This document shows, in pieces, positions 35,851 through 45,171 of a stretch of DNA of 50,007 nucleotides. Location of the stretch: positions 1 through 50,007 of the forward strand of contig JAFGDW010000378.1 of the NCBI GenBank assembly GCA_016931935.1. The letters are read 5' to 3'. The translations under genes and the position numbers were made by a program. Positions within the stretch are counted from its first letter, which is position 1; every line of letters begins with the position of its first letter. This stretch comes from Candidatus Zhuqueibacterota bacterium. GTDB taxonomy: Bacteria; Zhuqueibacterota; Zhuqueibacteria; Thermofontimicrobiales; Thiofontviventaceae. The notes under the pieces were generated by a model, which made no database searches, had not been told where the DNA came from, and saw only the letters and a program-made list of their open reading frames with translations.

Positions 35851-36365
35851 GACAGGATTACAGGATGAACAGGATAAAAGAATCGTGTCTATCAAAATAA
35901 AATCATAACCTAATTGAGGTAATTGAAATGAAACACAAAGAATTGACTGAAAAGATAATTGGTTGTGCCTATCGAGTTTATAACAAAATGGGATTTGGTT
36001 TTTTAGAATCCGTTACGAAAATTGCTTGTTAATTGAATTGCAAAAATCGGGACTCAAAACCGAAGCGCAAACTCCCATCACCGTTTATTATGATAATGAG
36101 ATTGTTGGTGAATTTGTGGCAGATGTCGTTGTTGAAAATTTAATAATTTTAGAACTAAAATCTGTTCGCCGTATTGCCAAGGCCCATGAAGTTCAATTAG
36201 TAAATTACCTGACCGCAACACACAAAGATGTTGGACTTCTAAAAATTTCGGAGAACAAAAAGTCGAAATCAAAAGAAAAGTGAGAAACTTTTTTGATGTG
36301 CCATTTGACCAATAATATCTGAAACATACTCATTACTAAAATCCTGTTCATCCTGTAATCCTGTC
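35851..36365. mobile_element. ~515-bp unit flanked by exact 25-bp inverted repeats
   Basis: GACAGGATTACAGG plus ATGAACAGGAT at 35851-35875 is the perfect reverse complement of 36341-36365. Between them lies one broken GxxExxY gene and short noncoding flanks. Longer AT-rich tracts (TTTTTT and AAAAAG) adjoin the repeats. The same 25-bp sequence occurs alone elsewhere. The arrangement looks like a non-autonomous mobile unit or a cargo gene bracketed by a dispersed repeat; no transposase or target duplication was found. Confidence 0.6.
35928..36315 (+). pseudogene. Broken GxxExxY protein gene
   Basis: Translation gives MKHKELTEKIIGCAYRVYNKMGFGFLESV, the start of a GxxExxY-family protein (a small nuclease-like fold, about 125 aa, of unknown role). 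One base is missing near 36014, where the family has VYENCL, so the first frame ends at 36032. The second frame carries IELQKSGLKTEAQTPITVYY and LIILELKSVRRIAKAHEVQL. A second base is missing near 36245, after which a third frame reads NFGEQKVEIKRK and ends at 36315. A GAGGT sequence precedes the ATG. Two single-base losses indicate recent decay. Confidence 0.88.
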
Positions 36366-36417
36366 AAAAAGTGTTTTTTCGGTTTTCAAAATGTAGAATT
36401 ATTTAAGGAAGCAAAAC

Positions 36418-38568
36418 ATGAAATCTTTCAAAATAATCCTGTACTTAATTCTTTTCACGAACATATTGTCATGCTCATCTAATCGCCCCTGGCAAAATTT
36501 CAACGATATAGATATGGATGAAATGGCAGCCAATTTCCAGTCCCCGCCGGTGGAATACAGCATGACATTCTACTGGGGCTGGGATGGCGAGATTACTGAG
36601 GAAGTGATCGCCAGCGATCTTGACGCGTTCAAAGCGCGCGGCGTGCATATTGTCACGCTGGAATCAGGATATGCCATGGGGATGCCATATCTATCTCCGG
36701 AATGGTTCGAGATGGTAAAAAAGACAGTGGAACTGGCGCGCGAGCGTGATATGCGCGTTTGGATTGTTGATGAGGGCAAATACCCGAGCGGATTTGCCGG
36801 CGGCAAATTTACTACTGACGCGCCGGAACTGCGAATGAAAGCGTTGGTGGTAGCGGATACTTTGGAAGCCGTAGGCGGTGAAACGATATTCCAAAAACTG
36901 CCCCATAATGTTGTGAGCGCAATTGCCATCAATCAGACTGACACATCCAATCATATTCTCGATATTCAGCCGGGGGAGTTGCAATGGACAGCGCCGGAAG
37001 GTACGTGGAATGTATTACTGATTAAACATGATTTTCGCAGCTCCCCAACGCGGGCAGTGAATAATCCGACACGTGGCAAAGATGCTAGCAACTCACTGTG
37101 CGATTATCTCGATCCTGCGGCCACGCATCAGTTTATTCAATTTACGCATGAACAACATAAGCAATACGTCGGCTCCGAGTTCGGCAAAACCGTATTAGGT
37201 TTTCGTGGCGATGAACCGGATTACAGCATTCGCGGGATTCCCTGGACGCCGAAAATCTTCGAGATTTTCAAACAGCGCAAGGGGTACGATGTTCAGCCCC
37301 ACGTGGCTTCATTTTTTACAAGTAAACCAACCGATGAGCAAAAACGGATCAAGGCGGATTATTGGGACGTCTGGCCGGATTTATTTGGCGAGAGCTTTTT
37401 CCAACAGCAAGCAGATTGGTGCGCTCAAAATAATCTTGAATATCTCGTGCATCTGAACAAAGAAGATGACATGATGCAACTGGTTGCGCACGAAGGCGAT
37501 TTCTTTGAATGCATGCGGCATGTGCAGATGCCCGGCGTCGACGCCATCTGGAACCAGATTTGGCCGGATGATGGCAAGGTCACTGATTATCCAAAGTATG
37601 CTTCATCAGCGGCTCATGTGTATGGCAAGCCACGTTCATTCACCGAAAGCTTCGCCGCTTACCGCACCCAACCGACCGTCGCGCAGGCCAAGTGGGTGTT
37701 GGATCATCAATTCGCCCGCGGTATCAATATGGTGGAGGTGATGTTCGTCCCCGCTTCGACCAAAGGCAAACTTGGCCTCAGGGGATGGAACGCGAGCGAT
37801 GAATTTCCGGGCGTTGCGAAATACGTTCACCGTTCCTGCTATTTGTTATCACAGGGACGGCCGGCGGCAGATATTGCCGTGTATTATCCGACAACCAGTT
37901 TGTGGCTTGGCAATGAAGCGTCTGACAAATATACTCTTCAACTCATGCAGCGACTGCTGGAAACGCAGCGCGATTTTGATTTTGTCGATGAAACCGCGCT
38001 TTCATCCGCCATGCTGCTTGAAAACGGCCTGTTTCAAAATTTGAGCGGTCAAACCTATCGCGCTGTGCTGATCCCATCGGCTGTCGCCATTTCGAAACAG
38101 GCGTTAGTCCGGCTGCAAACGTTCGCCGCTTCTGGCGGAACGGTCGTTTTTCTTGGCGCAGAGCCGTCGCTCATTGTTGATAAAACCTTCCGCGACGTGG
38201 TCGCGTCCACAGACTTGAGTTGGGCTATTCATGAGCCATCCGGTGAATTGACTGCACCTGTAATGAAGGCTTTGCCGCAGCCGGATGTTGCTTTGGATAA
38301 AACCTGCCCTGCGATCAAATATACACATCGTAAGCTTGCTGATGCGGATTTGTATTTTTTCTTCAATGAGAGTACAGAACAGCAGATTGTGAAGGCTACA
38401 GTGACAGGCAACGGTCAGGCGCAGGAATGGGATGCCATGACCGGGGAAATTAAGAAGATCGAAGACGCAGCTTCAGAGAGTGAGCAGGTTACATTTGAAC
38501 TGGAATTGGAACCTTACGGGACGAAGTTTATTGTGATTGGGAAAGCGCCTGCAGATTTACAGGAATGA
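36418..38568 (+). CDS. Short GH106-like lipoprotein (alpha-L-rhamnosidase family)
   Basis: A 716-aa protein with a lipoprotein signal ending ILSC (C19). It has the catalytic barrel region of GH106-type proteins: YSMTFYWGWDGEITEEVIASDLDAFKARGV at the start, MPYLSPEWFEMVKKTVELARERDM, and a FRGDEPDYSIRGIPWTPKIFE stretch carrying conserved acids, then SSAAHVYGKPRSFTESFAAY and a Rossmann-like segment (about 540-600). It lacks the C-terminal jelly-roll seen in the two other GH106-like proteins (1119 and 966 aa). Whether it retains rhamnosidase activity is uncertain. GH2 follows 66 bp downstream, probably in one operon with RhaM. Confidence 0.78.
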   Translation: MKSFKIILYLILFTNILSCSSNRPWQNFNDIDMDEMAANFQSPPVEYSMTFYWGWDGEITEEVIASDLDAFKARGVHIVTLESGYAMGMPYLSPEWFEMVKKTVELARERDMRVWIVDEGKYPSGFAGGKFTTDAPELRMKALVVADTLEAVGGETIFQKLPHNVVSAIAINQTDTSNHILDIQPGELQWTAPEGTWNVLLIKHDFRSSPTRAVNNPTRGKDASNSLCDYLDPAATHQFIQFTHEQHKQYVGSEFGKTVLGFRGDEPDYSIRGIPWTPKIFEIFKQRKGYDVQPHVASFFTSKPTDEQKRIKADYWDVWPDLFGESFFQQQADWCAQNNLEYLVHLNKEDDMMQLVAHEGDFFECMRHVQMPGVDAIWNQIWPDDGKVTDYPKYASSAAHVYGKPRSFTESFAAYRTQPTVAQAKWVLDHQFARGINMVEVMFVPASTKGKLGLRGWNASDEFPGVAKYVHRSCYLLSQGRPAADIAVYYPTTSLWLGNEASDKYTLQLMQRLLETQRDFDFVDETALSSAMLLENGLFQNLSGQTYRAVLIPSAVAISKQALVRLQTFAASGGTVVFLGAEPSLIVDKTFRDVVASTDLSWAIHEPSGELTAPVMKALPQPDVALDKTCPAIKYTHRKLADADLYFFFNESTEQQIVKATVTGNGQAQEWDAMTGEIKKIEDAASESEQVTFELELEPYGTKFIVIGKAPADLQE

Positions 38569-38634
38569 TTCAAGCAAAAAAATGCTGTCACTTGATAAAC
38601 ATAAGTCTACTTCATAACAGGAGAGCGGTTAGAA

Positions 38635-41517
38635 ATGAAATCACTAAGAGTTTTACTCACAATTGTTTCGATATTCATCTTGTTCGTGAGTTGTTATCCG
38701 CCCCGGCGGAATGTCATTTCGCTTGCCGGGAAATGGCAGTTTGCGATTGATTCTTTAGACATCGGAATTAATCAGGAATGGCATCGCCTTGAATTGGCCG
38801 ATGAGATTATACTGCCTGGTTCTATGGCGGAAAACAATAAGGGTGATGAACCGTCGTTGACAACCCGGTGGACAGGCAGCATATACGACAGCTCCTGGTT
38901 CTTCGATCCACGGTTAGAAAAATACCGTCAACCCGGGAATGTCAAATTTCCGTTTTGGCTGACGCCACGTAAACATTATGTTGGCGCCGCATGGTATCGT
39001 AAAGAGGTAACAATCCCGCAATCGTGGGAAAACAAGACCATAAAATTGTATCTCGAACGACCGCACTGGGAAACCATCGTCTGGGTGGATACAATCAAAC
39101 AGGGACTGCAAAACAGTCTCTCAACGCCTCACATTTTTGATTTAAGCAAAAGCCTAACGCCGGGAAAGCATTCAATTGTCATTCGAGTTGATAATCGCAT
39201 CAAAGACATTAACGTCGGCCCGGATTCACACAGCCTCACCGACCATACACAGGGAAACTGGAATGGCATCGCCGGCAGCATAAAACTGGAAGCCATGCCG
39301 TCAATTCATTTTGCGGATGTCAAACTCTTTCCTGATATTCACACAAAATCTGTTGATGTTATCCTGAACATCCGCAATACAGATGACCTATCATCGCTTT
39401 GCACGCTTCGATTATCTGCTAAATCTTTTAATTCGAATACCGGACGTCAAATAAAATCTGTTACCCATGAATTTAGAATCGCCACGCCTGACACGACAAT
39501 AACAATTAATTATGCGATGGGGGAAAACGTTGAACTCTGGGATGAATTTAATCCCGAGCTTTACAACCTTACTTTAGAATTGACAGACCAATCTAAAAAT
39601 ACATCCCGTAAAGAGTTTCTATTTGGCATGCGCGAGTTTAAAGCAAACGGGACCAGGTTTGAAGTAAATGGAAAACCAACCTTTCTCAGAGGAACAGTGG
39701 AATGCGCCGCTTTTCCTTTGACCGGATATCCGCCGACAGATGTTGAACCATGGGAACACATTTTTAAAATCTGCCGCGACCATGGACTCAATCACATGCG
39801 GTTTCATTCCTGGTGCCCACCGGAGGCGGCGTTTATTGCGGCAGATAAAACCGGGTTTTATTTGCAGCCTGAAGCTGCGAGTTGGCCGAATCACGGCGCA
39901 TCGCTTGGCGACGGCAAGCCCATTGATAAGTACATTTACGATGAAACCGCGCGCATTGTCGATGCCTATGGCAACCATGCTTCATTTGTAATGATGGCCG
40001 CTGGCAATGAACCCGCAGGTCGCAACCAGGTGAAATATCTGGGTGAGTATATAAATTATTGGAAGAAAAAAGATCAGCGGCGCGTCTATACAGGCGCATC
40101 CATCGGGAGCCGTTGGCCGTTGACGCCAGAGAGCGAATATATTGTGCGCTCAGAACCGCGCGGGCTGCCCTGGGATGAACGACCCCAGAGCCTGTTCGAT
40201 TATGAAGATAAAATTGCTAAATATAACGTCCCGTATGTCGCACATGAAATGGGGCAGTATTGCGTGTTTCCGAACTTCAATGAAATGAAAAAATATACGG
40301 GCGTTTATGAGCCGCGAAATTTCCAGTTATTTCAGGAAGATCTGGCAGATCATCACATGAGTGATTTGGCGCATGATTTTTTGATGGCGTCCGGCAAATT
40401 GCAGGCATTGTGCTATAAATCGGAGATTGAGGCCGCTCTGAGAACGCGCGGATTTGCAGGAATACAACTGCTCTCGCTGAATGATTTTCCCGGGCAGGGC
40501 ACAGCGCTTGTCGGCGTGCAGGATGTTTTCTGGGACAATAAGGGGTACATAACAAGGGAAGAATTCAAGCGTTTCTGTAATTCCACTGTGCCACTGACAC
40601 GCTTACCCAAATTTGTCTATACGAATAATGAAATTTTTAAGGCGGATATTGAACTCGCTCATTTTGGAAACGAAGCGCTTCATAATGTCTCACCACAATG
40701 GGAAATCACTGATGAGCACGGCAATTCACTGTTCAAAGGTACGCTGGCGACTCAGGACATTCCTATTGCGAATGGCATTGGATTAGGAACCGTAGAAGCG
40801 CCGCTGTTAAACGTGGAAAAGGCTGCAAAATTGAATCTGTGCGTCAATATTATGAAATATACAAATAGCTGGGATTTCTGGGTCTATCCGGCGACGCTGC
40901 CTGATATTAATACAGATATTTTCATCAGCAATGAATTGGATGACCAAACAAAGACAGTTCTGCAAAATGGGGGCAGCGTCCTGTTACTTGCTGCGGGCAA
41001 GGTTCAAAACGGCAAGGAAGTCGTGCAATACTTCCGGCCGGTTTTCTGGAATACATCATGGTTCCAAATGCGGCCGCCGCATACATTGGGCATTTTGTGC
41101 AACTCTGAACATCCGGCGTTTGCCGATTTCCCCACTGATTTTCACAGTAATTTGCAGTGGTGGGAAATTTTACACAAGCAACAGGTTATGATACTCGATG
41201 ATTTCCCGGAAAAATTTCGACCGATTGTGCAACCCATCGACACCTGGTTTTTAAATCGCCGATTGGGATTGATATTTGAAGCCAACGTTATAAACGGGAA
41301 ATTACTGGTATGCAGCGCTGATTTGGAATCAAATCCCGATGAACGAATTGTGGCGCGACAATTACTCTTTAGTCTGAAAAAATATATGGCGTCGAAAGAA
41401 TTTCAACCTGTGTTTACTGTTGATGTTGAAACCATTGAGAATATTTTTAAAGATGAGGACAGAGATAGGTTTGATACTCATACATCCGATAGTCCTGATG
41501 ATTTGATACCAAAATAG
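38635..41517 (+). CDS. GH2-family beta-glycosidase, lipoprotein
   Basis: A 960-aa lipoprotein (signal ending FVSC, C20) of glycoside hydrolase family 2. The N-terminal sugar-binding domain has SLAGKWQFAIDSLD and GAAWYRKEVTIP; an Ig-like domain follows (about 225-335), then the TIM barrel (about 340-640). The acid/base is E459 in AAGNEPAG and the nucleophile is E538 in AHEMGQYCVF. The C-terminal third (about 660-960) is beta-rich with FWVYPATLPDIN and ends at a polar tail. GH2 enzymes cleave beta-galactosides, glucuronides or mannosides; in this setting galactose or galacturonate side groups of RG-I are likely. It is 14 bp before rhaM. Confidence 0.85.
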   Translation: MKSLRVLLTIVSIFILFVSCYPPRRNVISLAGKWQFAIDSLDIGINQEWHRLELADEIILPGSMAENNKGDEPSLTTRWTGSIYDSSWFFDPRLEKYRQPGNVKFPFWLTPRKHYVGAAWYRKEVTIPQSWENKTIKLYLERPHWETIVWVDTIKQGLQNSLSTPHIFDLSKSLTPGKHSIVIRVDNRIKDINVGPDSHSLTDHTQGNWNGIAGSIKLEAMPSIHFADVKLFPDIHTKSVDVILNIRNTDDLSSLCTLRLSAKSFNSNTGRQIKSVTHEFRIATPDTTITINYAMGENVELWDEFNPELYNLTLELTDQSKNTSRKEFLFGMREFKANGTRFEVNGKPTFLRGTVECAAFPLTGYPPTDVEPWEHIFKICRDHGLNHMRFHSWCPPEAAFIAADKTGFYLQPEAASWPNHGASLGDGKPIDKYIYDETARIVDAYGNHASFVMMAAGNEPAGRNQVKYLGEYINYWKKKDQRRVYTGASIGSRWPLTPESEYIVRSEPRGLPWDERPQSLFDYEDKIAKYNVPYVAHEMGQYCVFPNFNEMKKYTGVYEPRNFQLFQEDLADHHMSDLAHDFLMASGKLQALCYKSEIEAALRTRGFAGIQLLSLNDFPGQGTALVGVQDVFWDNKGYITREEFKRFCNSTVPLTRLPKFVYTNNEIFKADIELAHFGNEALHNVSPQWEITDEHGNSLFKGTLATQDIPIANGIGLGTVEAPLLNVEKAAKLNLCVNIMKYTNSWDFWVYPATLPDINTDIFISNELDDQTKTVLQNGGSVLLLAAGKVQNGKEVVQYFRPVFWNTSWFQMRPPHTLGILCNSEHPAFADFPTDFHSNLQWWEILHKQQVMILDDFPEKFRPIVQPIDTWFLNRRLGLIFEANVINGKLLVCSADLESNPDERIVARQLLFSLKKYMASKEFQPVFTVDVETIENIFKDEDRDRFDTHTSDSPDDLIPK

Positions 41518-41531
41518 AGGAAGATAATCAA

Positions 41532-41846
41532 ATGAAACGTTACGCGTTTAAAATGAAATTAAAATCTGGCGCCAAAGAGGAATACAAAAAACGACATAAC
41601 GCCATCTGGACTGAGCTTAAAAAGTTGTTGCATGATGCCGGTGTCCGAGATTATTCAATTTTTTTGGATGAGGAAACCAACACGTTGTTTGCTGTGCAAA
41701 AAGTTGTTGGTGAAAGCGGATCGCAGGATTTGGGTCAAACCGAAATTGTGCAAAAATGGTGGGCCTATATGGCGGACATTATGGAAACCAATCCGGATAA
41801 TTCACCTGTTTCCATAGCGCTTGAGGAAGTCTTTTATATGGAGTAA
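41532..41846 (+). CDS. rhaM: L-rhamnose mutarotase
   Basis: A 104-aa cytoplasmic enzyme that interconverts alpha- and beta-L-rhamnose, speeding its use by rhamnose isomerase. H22 in KKRHNAIW sits at the position of the catalytic His in the E. coli protein. The KWWAYMADIMETNPDNSPVS block near the C-terminus is a family hallmark. The length is right. It starts 14 bp after GH2 with an AGAGGAAG sequence upstream, so it belongs to that operon. The rhamnose isomerase gene lies 6 kb downstream. Confidence 0.95.
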   Translation: MKRYAFKMKLKSGAKEEYKKRHNAIWTELKKLLHDAGVRDYSIFLDEETNTLFAVQKVVGESGSQDLGQTEIVQKWWAYMADIMETNPDNSPVSIALEEVFYME

Positions 41847-42132
41847 ATGTGCACGGCTTCATTAAATTGTGCAAAAAAAAGATTTGTACACCTGGCCGCG
41901 AATTGGTCGCTCGTGTCATGGTGAAGTGCGCAACGGCGGCATTCCCGCTTGCATTTACAAAAAAAGAATCAGCAAAAGTGATTCCGCTGTAGGGTGGCTA
42001 CCCGGCTACGCCGTGGGCGAAGCATACGAGTTACAACGTCTTTTAATTCAACGGAAATCTTCTCAATTCAAAATTCATTCCACCAAACGACGGCGGTACA
42101 AAATTCAACATTAAAAAAGCAGGGAATTCGTA
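41847..42132. other. 286-bp gap between rhaM and the sugar transporter
   Basis: No supported gene. A 47-codon frame from GTG at 41849 (AMVKCATAAFPLAF-like) and an 81-codon frame at 41869 overlap each other, and neither has a known relative. GGGTGGCTACCC near 41993 is a short inverted repeat followed by GGCTACGCCGTGGGC, which looks like part of an interspersed repeat. The region may hold decayed repeat sequence. Confidence 0.4.
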
Positions 42133-43518
42133 TTGAAACCAACTTATAATATGAAGTACATCTGGCTCGTTAGTCTGGTAGCCGCTATGGGGGGCTTACT
42201 GTTTGGGTACGACTGGGTGGTGATCGGCGGCGCGAAGCCATTCTACGAAAAATTCTTTCAACTCACATCATCATTTCAAATTGGCTGGGCCATGAGCAGC
42301 GCGTTGGTCGGCTGTCTGATCGGCGCAATGCTGTCGGGCGCGCTCAGTGATAAATTCGGTCGGAAACGGCTGCTTATTGCCGCGGGATTCCTGTTCACAC
42401 TTTCCGCAGTTGGCACAGCGCTCTCGAAAACGTTCGATCCGTTTGTGATTTACAGATTAATAGGAGGCGTGGGCATTGGCCTCGCCTCAGCGCTCTCACC
42501 GATGTACATCGCGGAAATCGCTCCTGCTGAAATTCGCGGACGATTCGTTTCAATCAATCAATTGACGATTGTCATCGGTATTTTGGCCGCACAGGTGATA
42601 AACTGGCGCATCGCGCAACCCGTCCCGGAAAATGCCACGGCTGAATTTATTATGAACTCCTGGAATGGTCAGGTTGGCTGGCGCTGGATGTTTGGCGCGG
42701 AAACGATACCGGCGGTTCTATTTTTCGCGCTGATGTTTGTCATCCCCGAAAGCCCTCGCTGGCTTGTTAAAAATGGTAAGAATGATATTGCGGCGGCAAT
42801 CCTGACAAAAGTTGGCGGCGAGACCTACTCAGGGGCGACAATGGTTCACATCCAAAAAACACTTGAAAATGAAAATAGTCGTGTAGAATTTAACGAGTTG
42901 CTCAAACCGAGAGTGCGGATAATTTTGGGCATTGGTATTTTCCTTGCGGTGTTTCAGCAATGGTGTGGGATCAATGTCATTTTTAATTATGCTGAGGAAG
43001 TATTTTCCCAGGCCGGGTACGGAGTTAGCGATATTTTACTCAATATTGTCATCACTGGCGCAGTCAATTTAATATTCACATTTGTCGCGATATATACAGT
43101 CGATCGTTGGGGCCGTCGTGTGCTAATGCTGACTGGATCTGGCGGCCTTGCTATTATCTATCTTTTGTTAGGCTCCGGGTATTTTATCGGCAGTCAGGGA
43201 ATCCATATGCTTTTTCTCGTCGTAACTGCCATCGCCTGTTATGCGATGTCGTTAGCGCCGGTCACCTGGGTAATTATCTCGGAAATTTTCCCCAACCGGA
43301 TTCGCGGCGCTGCTATGTCCATCGCTGTGTTCTCTTTATGGACAGCGTGTTTTATTCTCACCTATTCGTTTCCTTTCCTGAATCGTAATCTCGGCGCTGC
43401 AGGCACATTCTGGATTTATGCAGGGATTTGTGTGATTGGATTTATTTTCATTAAAATGCAATTGCCAGAAACAAAGGGAAAGACGCTGGAGGAGATAGAG
43501 AGAGAATTAACAGATTAA
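42133..43518 (+). CDS. Sugar porter (MFS) family sugar:H+ symporter
   Basis: A 461-aa inner-membrane transporter of the sugar-porter family, like XylE and AraE. The start is TTG at 42133, supported by AGCAGGGA eight bases upstream; an ATG at 42151 lacks such a site. Hallmarks are GGLLFGYDWVVIGGAKPFYE in helix 1, DKFGRKRLL, PESPRWLVKNGK, QQWCGINVIFNYA in helix 7, DRWGRRVLML and the C-terminal PETKGKTLEEIE. Twelve membrane segments fit. The location between RhaM and RhaA suggests L-rhamnose or a related monosaccharide as substrate; sequence alone does not prove this. Confidence 0.9.
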   Translation: MKPTYNMKYIWLVSLVAAMGGLLFGYDWVVIGGAKPFYEKFFQLTSSFQIGWAMSSALVGCLIGAMLSGALSDKFGRKRLLIAAGFLFTLSAVGTALSKTFDPFVIYRLIGGVGIGLASALSPMYIAEIAPAEIRGRFVSINQLTIVIGILAAQVINWRIAQPVPENATAEFIMNSWNGQVGWRWMFGAETIPAVLFFALMFVIPESPRWLVKNGKNDIAAAILTKVGGETYSGATMVHIQKTLENENSRVEFNELLKPRVRIILGIGIFLAVFQQWCGINVIFNYAEEVFSQAGYGVSDILLNIVITGAVNLIFTFVAIYTVDRWGRRVLMLTGSGGLAIIYLLLGSGYFIGSQGIHMLFLVVTAIACYAMSLAPVTWVIISEIFPNRIRGAAMSIAVFSLWTACFILTYSFPFLNRNLGAAGTFWIYAGICVIGFIFIKMQLPETKGKTLEEIERELTD

Positions 43519-43572
43519 TGATTTGACTTTGTAGCAAATCGTAGTGGTCATGCACTATACTTATTAAAAGTA

Positions 43573-43667
43573 AAAAGACTCTCCCACTAAAAAGAACTGC
43601 CACAAAAAAAGATTTTTATTGGAGTTCTTTTTCGTGGGAGGCTATTGTTTTCATCTCCTGCTCGTCC
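43573..43667. repeat. ~95-bp dispersed repeat with hairpin, copy B
   Basis: Near-identical to 5224-5315, including TTGGAGTTCTTTTT and GCTATTGTTTTCATCTCCTG. Here the arms CTCCCACTAAAAAGAACT and AGTTCTTTTTCGTGGGAG pair almost perfectly (17 of 18). The paired arms changed in step with copy A in places, so the stem may be under selection. It lies 48 bp before the URO-D-family gene. Confidence 0.82.
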
Positions 43668-43715
43668 CATAAAGACAATACAACATCAAACACCCGAAAA
43701 TCAAAAGGCGCTTAT

Positions 43716-44975
43716 ATGAATTCCAAAAAACTTATTCAAGAGACACTTCATCACAAACAGCCGTTACGCGTTCCCATCGACTTCGGCGGCACAGGACAAA
43801 CCGGCATTCACGTCAGTTGCGTAGAAGCGCTACGCCAGCATTACGGTCTGCCGAACAACTCGGTCATCGTTTCGGAGCCATATCAAATGCTGGGCTTCAT
43901 TGATGATGATCTCAAGGAAATCATTGGCATCGATACAAAGGCAGTCGATATTGGCGGAACGATGTTCGGATTTCGCAACGAAAACTGGAAAGAATGGCGA
44001 ACACCCTGGGAACAGGTCGTGCTTGTAGCCGAACAGTTCAACACCACAACCGATGCCGACGGAAACATTCTGATTTATCCGCAAGGCGATATGACTGTCC
44101 CCCCCAGCGCTAAAATGCCCAACGCCAGCTTTTTTTTCGATGCCATCATCCGGCAGGAACCGATAAGGGAAGACAAACTAAATCCGGAAGATAATACCGA
44201 AGAATTCAGCCTTATCAGCGATGAAGATCTTGTGCGCTGGCAGATGGTTATCGAGCAGGTAAAAATCAGTAATAAAGCGTTGGTTGGAAATATCGGCGGC
44301 GCTGCATTTGGCGATATAGCGCTGGTGCCGGCTGTCAATTTAAAACATCCAAAAGGCATTCGTGATATTCAGGAATGGTATATTTCAACGTTAATGCGAC
44401 AGGATTATATCCATCAGGTATTTGAAATGCAGAGTGAAATCGCTATCCAAAATCTGCAGAAAGTAGCCACGATCATCGGTGATGTCATGGACGTGGTCTT
44501 CATCTGCGGTACGGATTTCGGCACCCAGATGTCCACATTTTGTTCGGTCGACACCTATCGTGAATTATGGATGCCCTACTATAAAAAGGTTAACGACTGG
44601 ATTCACGCAAACACGACGTGGAAAACGTTTAAGCACTGCTGCGGTTCGATCAAATCCCTTATTCCGGCGCTAATTGAATCTGGTTTTGATTGCTTGAATC
44701 CCGTGCAATATTCAGCAGCTAACATGGACACACAAGAACTAAAGCATGAATTCGGCGGCCGCATCGTATTTTGGGGCGGCGGCATTGATACTCAGCATAC
44801 CCTGCCTTTCGGAACGCCTGACGAGGTGCGAACCGCTGTACTGAACCAATGTGAAATCCTGGCTCCCAATGGCGGTTTTGTTTTCAGCTCAGTGCATAAT
44901 ATTCAAGCCAACACACCAGTTGAGAATATTGTAGCGATGATTGACGCGGTACATGAATTCTCGGGACGAAGATAA
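43716..44975 (+). CDS. URO-D/methyltransferase superfamily protein
   Basis: A 419-aa cytoplasmic protein of the uroporphyrinogen decarboxylase-like superfamily, which also contains corrinoid-linked methyltransferases such as MtaA. It opens with ETLHHKQPLRVPIDFGGTGQTGIH, has CGTDFGTQMSTFCSVDTYRELWMPYYK in the middle, and the metal-like motif H307-C308-C309 in FKHCCGSIKSLIP. FWGGGIDTQHTLPFGTPDEV near the end is also typical. It is not a haem enzyme in all likelihood. Members of this group recur beside deoxysugar and uronate genes without known role. A methyl-group function, for instance handling of methylated sugars, is a speculation. It is a single gene between repeat-bearing gaps. Confidence 0.78.
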   Translation: MNSKKLIQETLHHKQPLRVPIDFGGTGQTGIHVSCVEALRQHYGLPNNSVIVSEPYQMLGFIDDDLKEIIGIDTKAVDIGGTMFGFRNENWKEWRTPWEQVVLVAEQFNTTTDADGNILIYPQGDMTVPPSAKMPNASFFFDAIIRQEPIREDKLNPEDNTEEFSLISDEDLVRWQMVIEQVKISNKALVGNIGGAAFGDIALVPAVNLKHPKGIRDIQEWYISTLMRQDYIHQVFEMQSEIAIQNLQKVATIIGDVMDVVFICGTDFGTQMSTFCSVDTYRELWMPYYKKVNDWIHANTTWKTFKHCCGSIKSLIPALIESGFDCLNPVQYSAANMDTQELKHEFGGRIVFWGGGIDTQHTLPFGTPDEVRTAVLNQCEILAPNGGFVFSSVHNIQANTPVENIVAMIDAVHEFSGRR

Positions 44976-45010
44976 TTGTTATTTCGTACGGAGTATTAAA
45001 AGTAAAAGCA

Positions 45011-45093
45011 TTAATGCAGCGTCTGCAAAGAACGCAGAGATAAAAAACAAAAAAATTCTGTGCAGCTCTGCGTACTCTGTTTCTCTGCGTTAA
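45011..45093. repeat. Inverted repeat of the GCAGAGA type
   Basis: TTAATGCAGCGTCTGCAAAG with AACGCAGAGA (45011-45040) faces TCTCTGCGTTAA (45082-45093), preceded by CTCTGCGTACTCTG. The imperfect inverted arms and composition resemble the element at 5055-5221. It fills the gap between the URO-D gene and the third GH106 gene. Confidence 0.6.
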
Positions 45094-45171
45094 CATCTAA
45101 TGTATAAATTATATTCCGCCTGGGAAATGGAAATCGTGAGCTGCTTAACTATTAAAAAATGAAGGTTAAAT

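Noticed and set aside
41869..42114. 81-codon frame between rhaM and the transporter
   Set aside because: No recognised relative and no ribosome-binding site, and it overlaps another equally weak frame.
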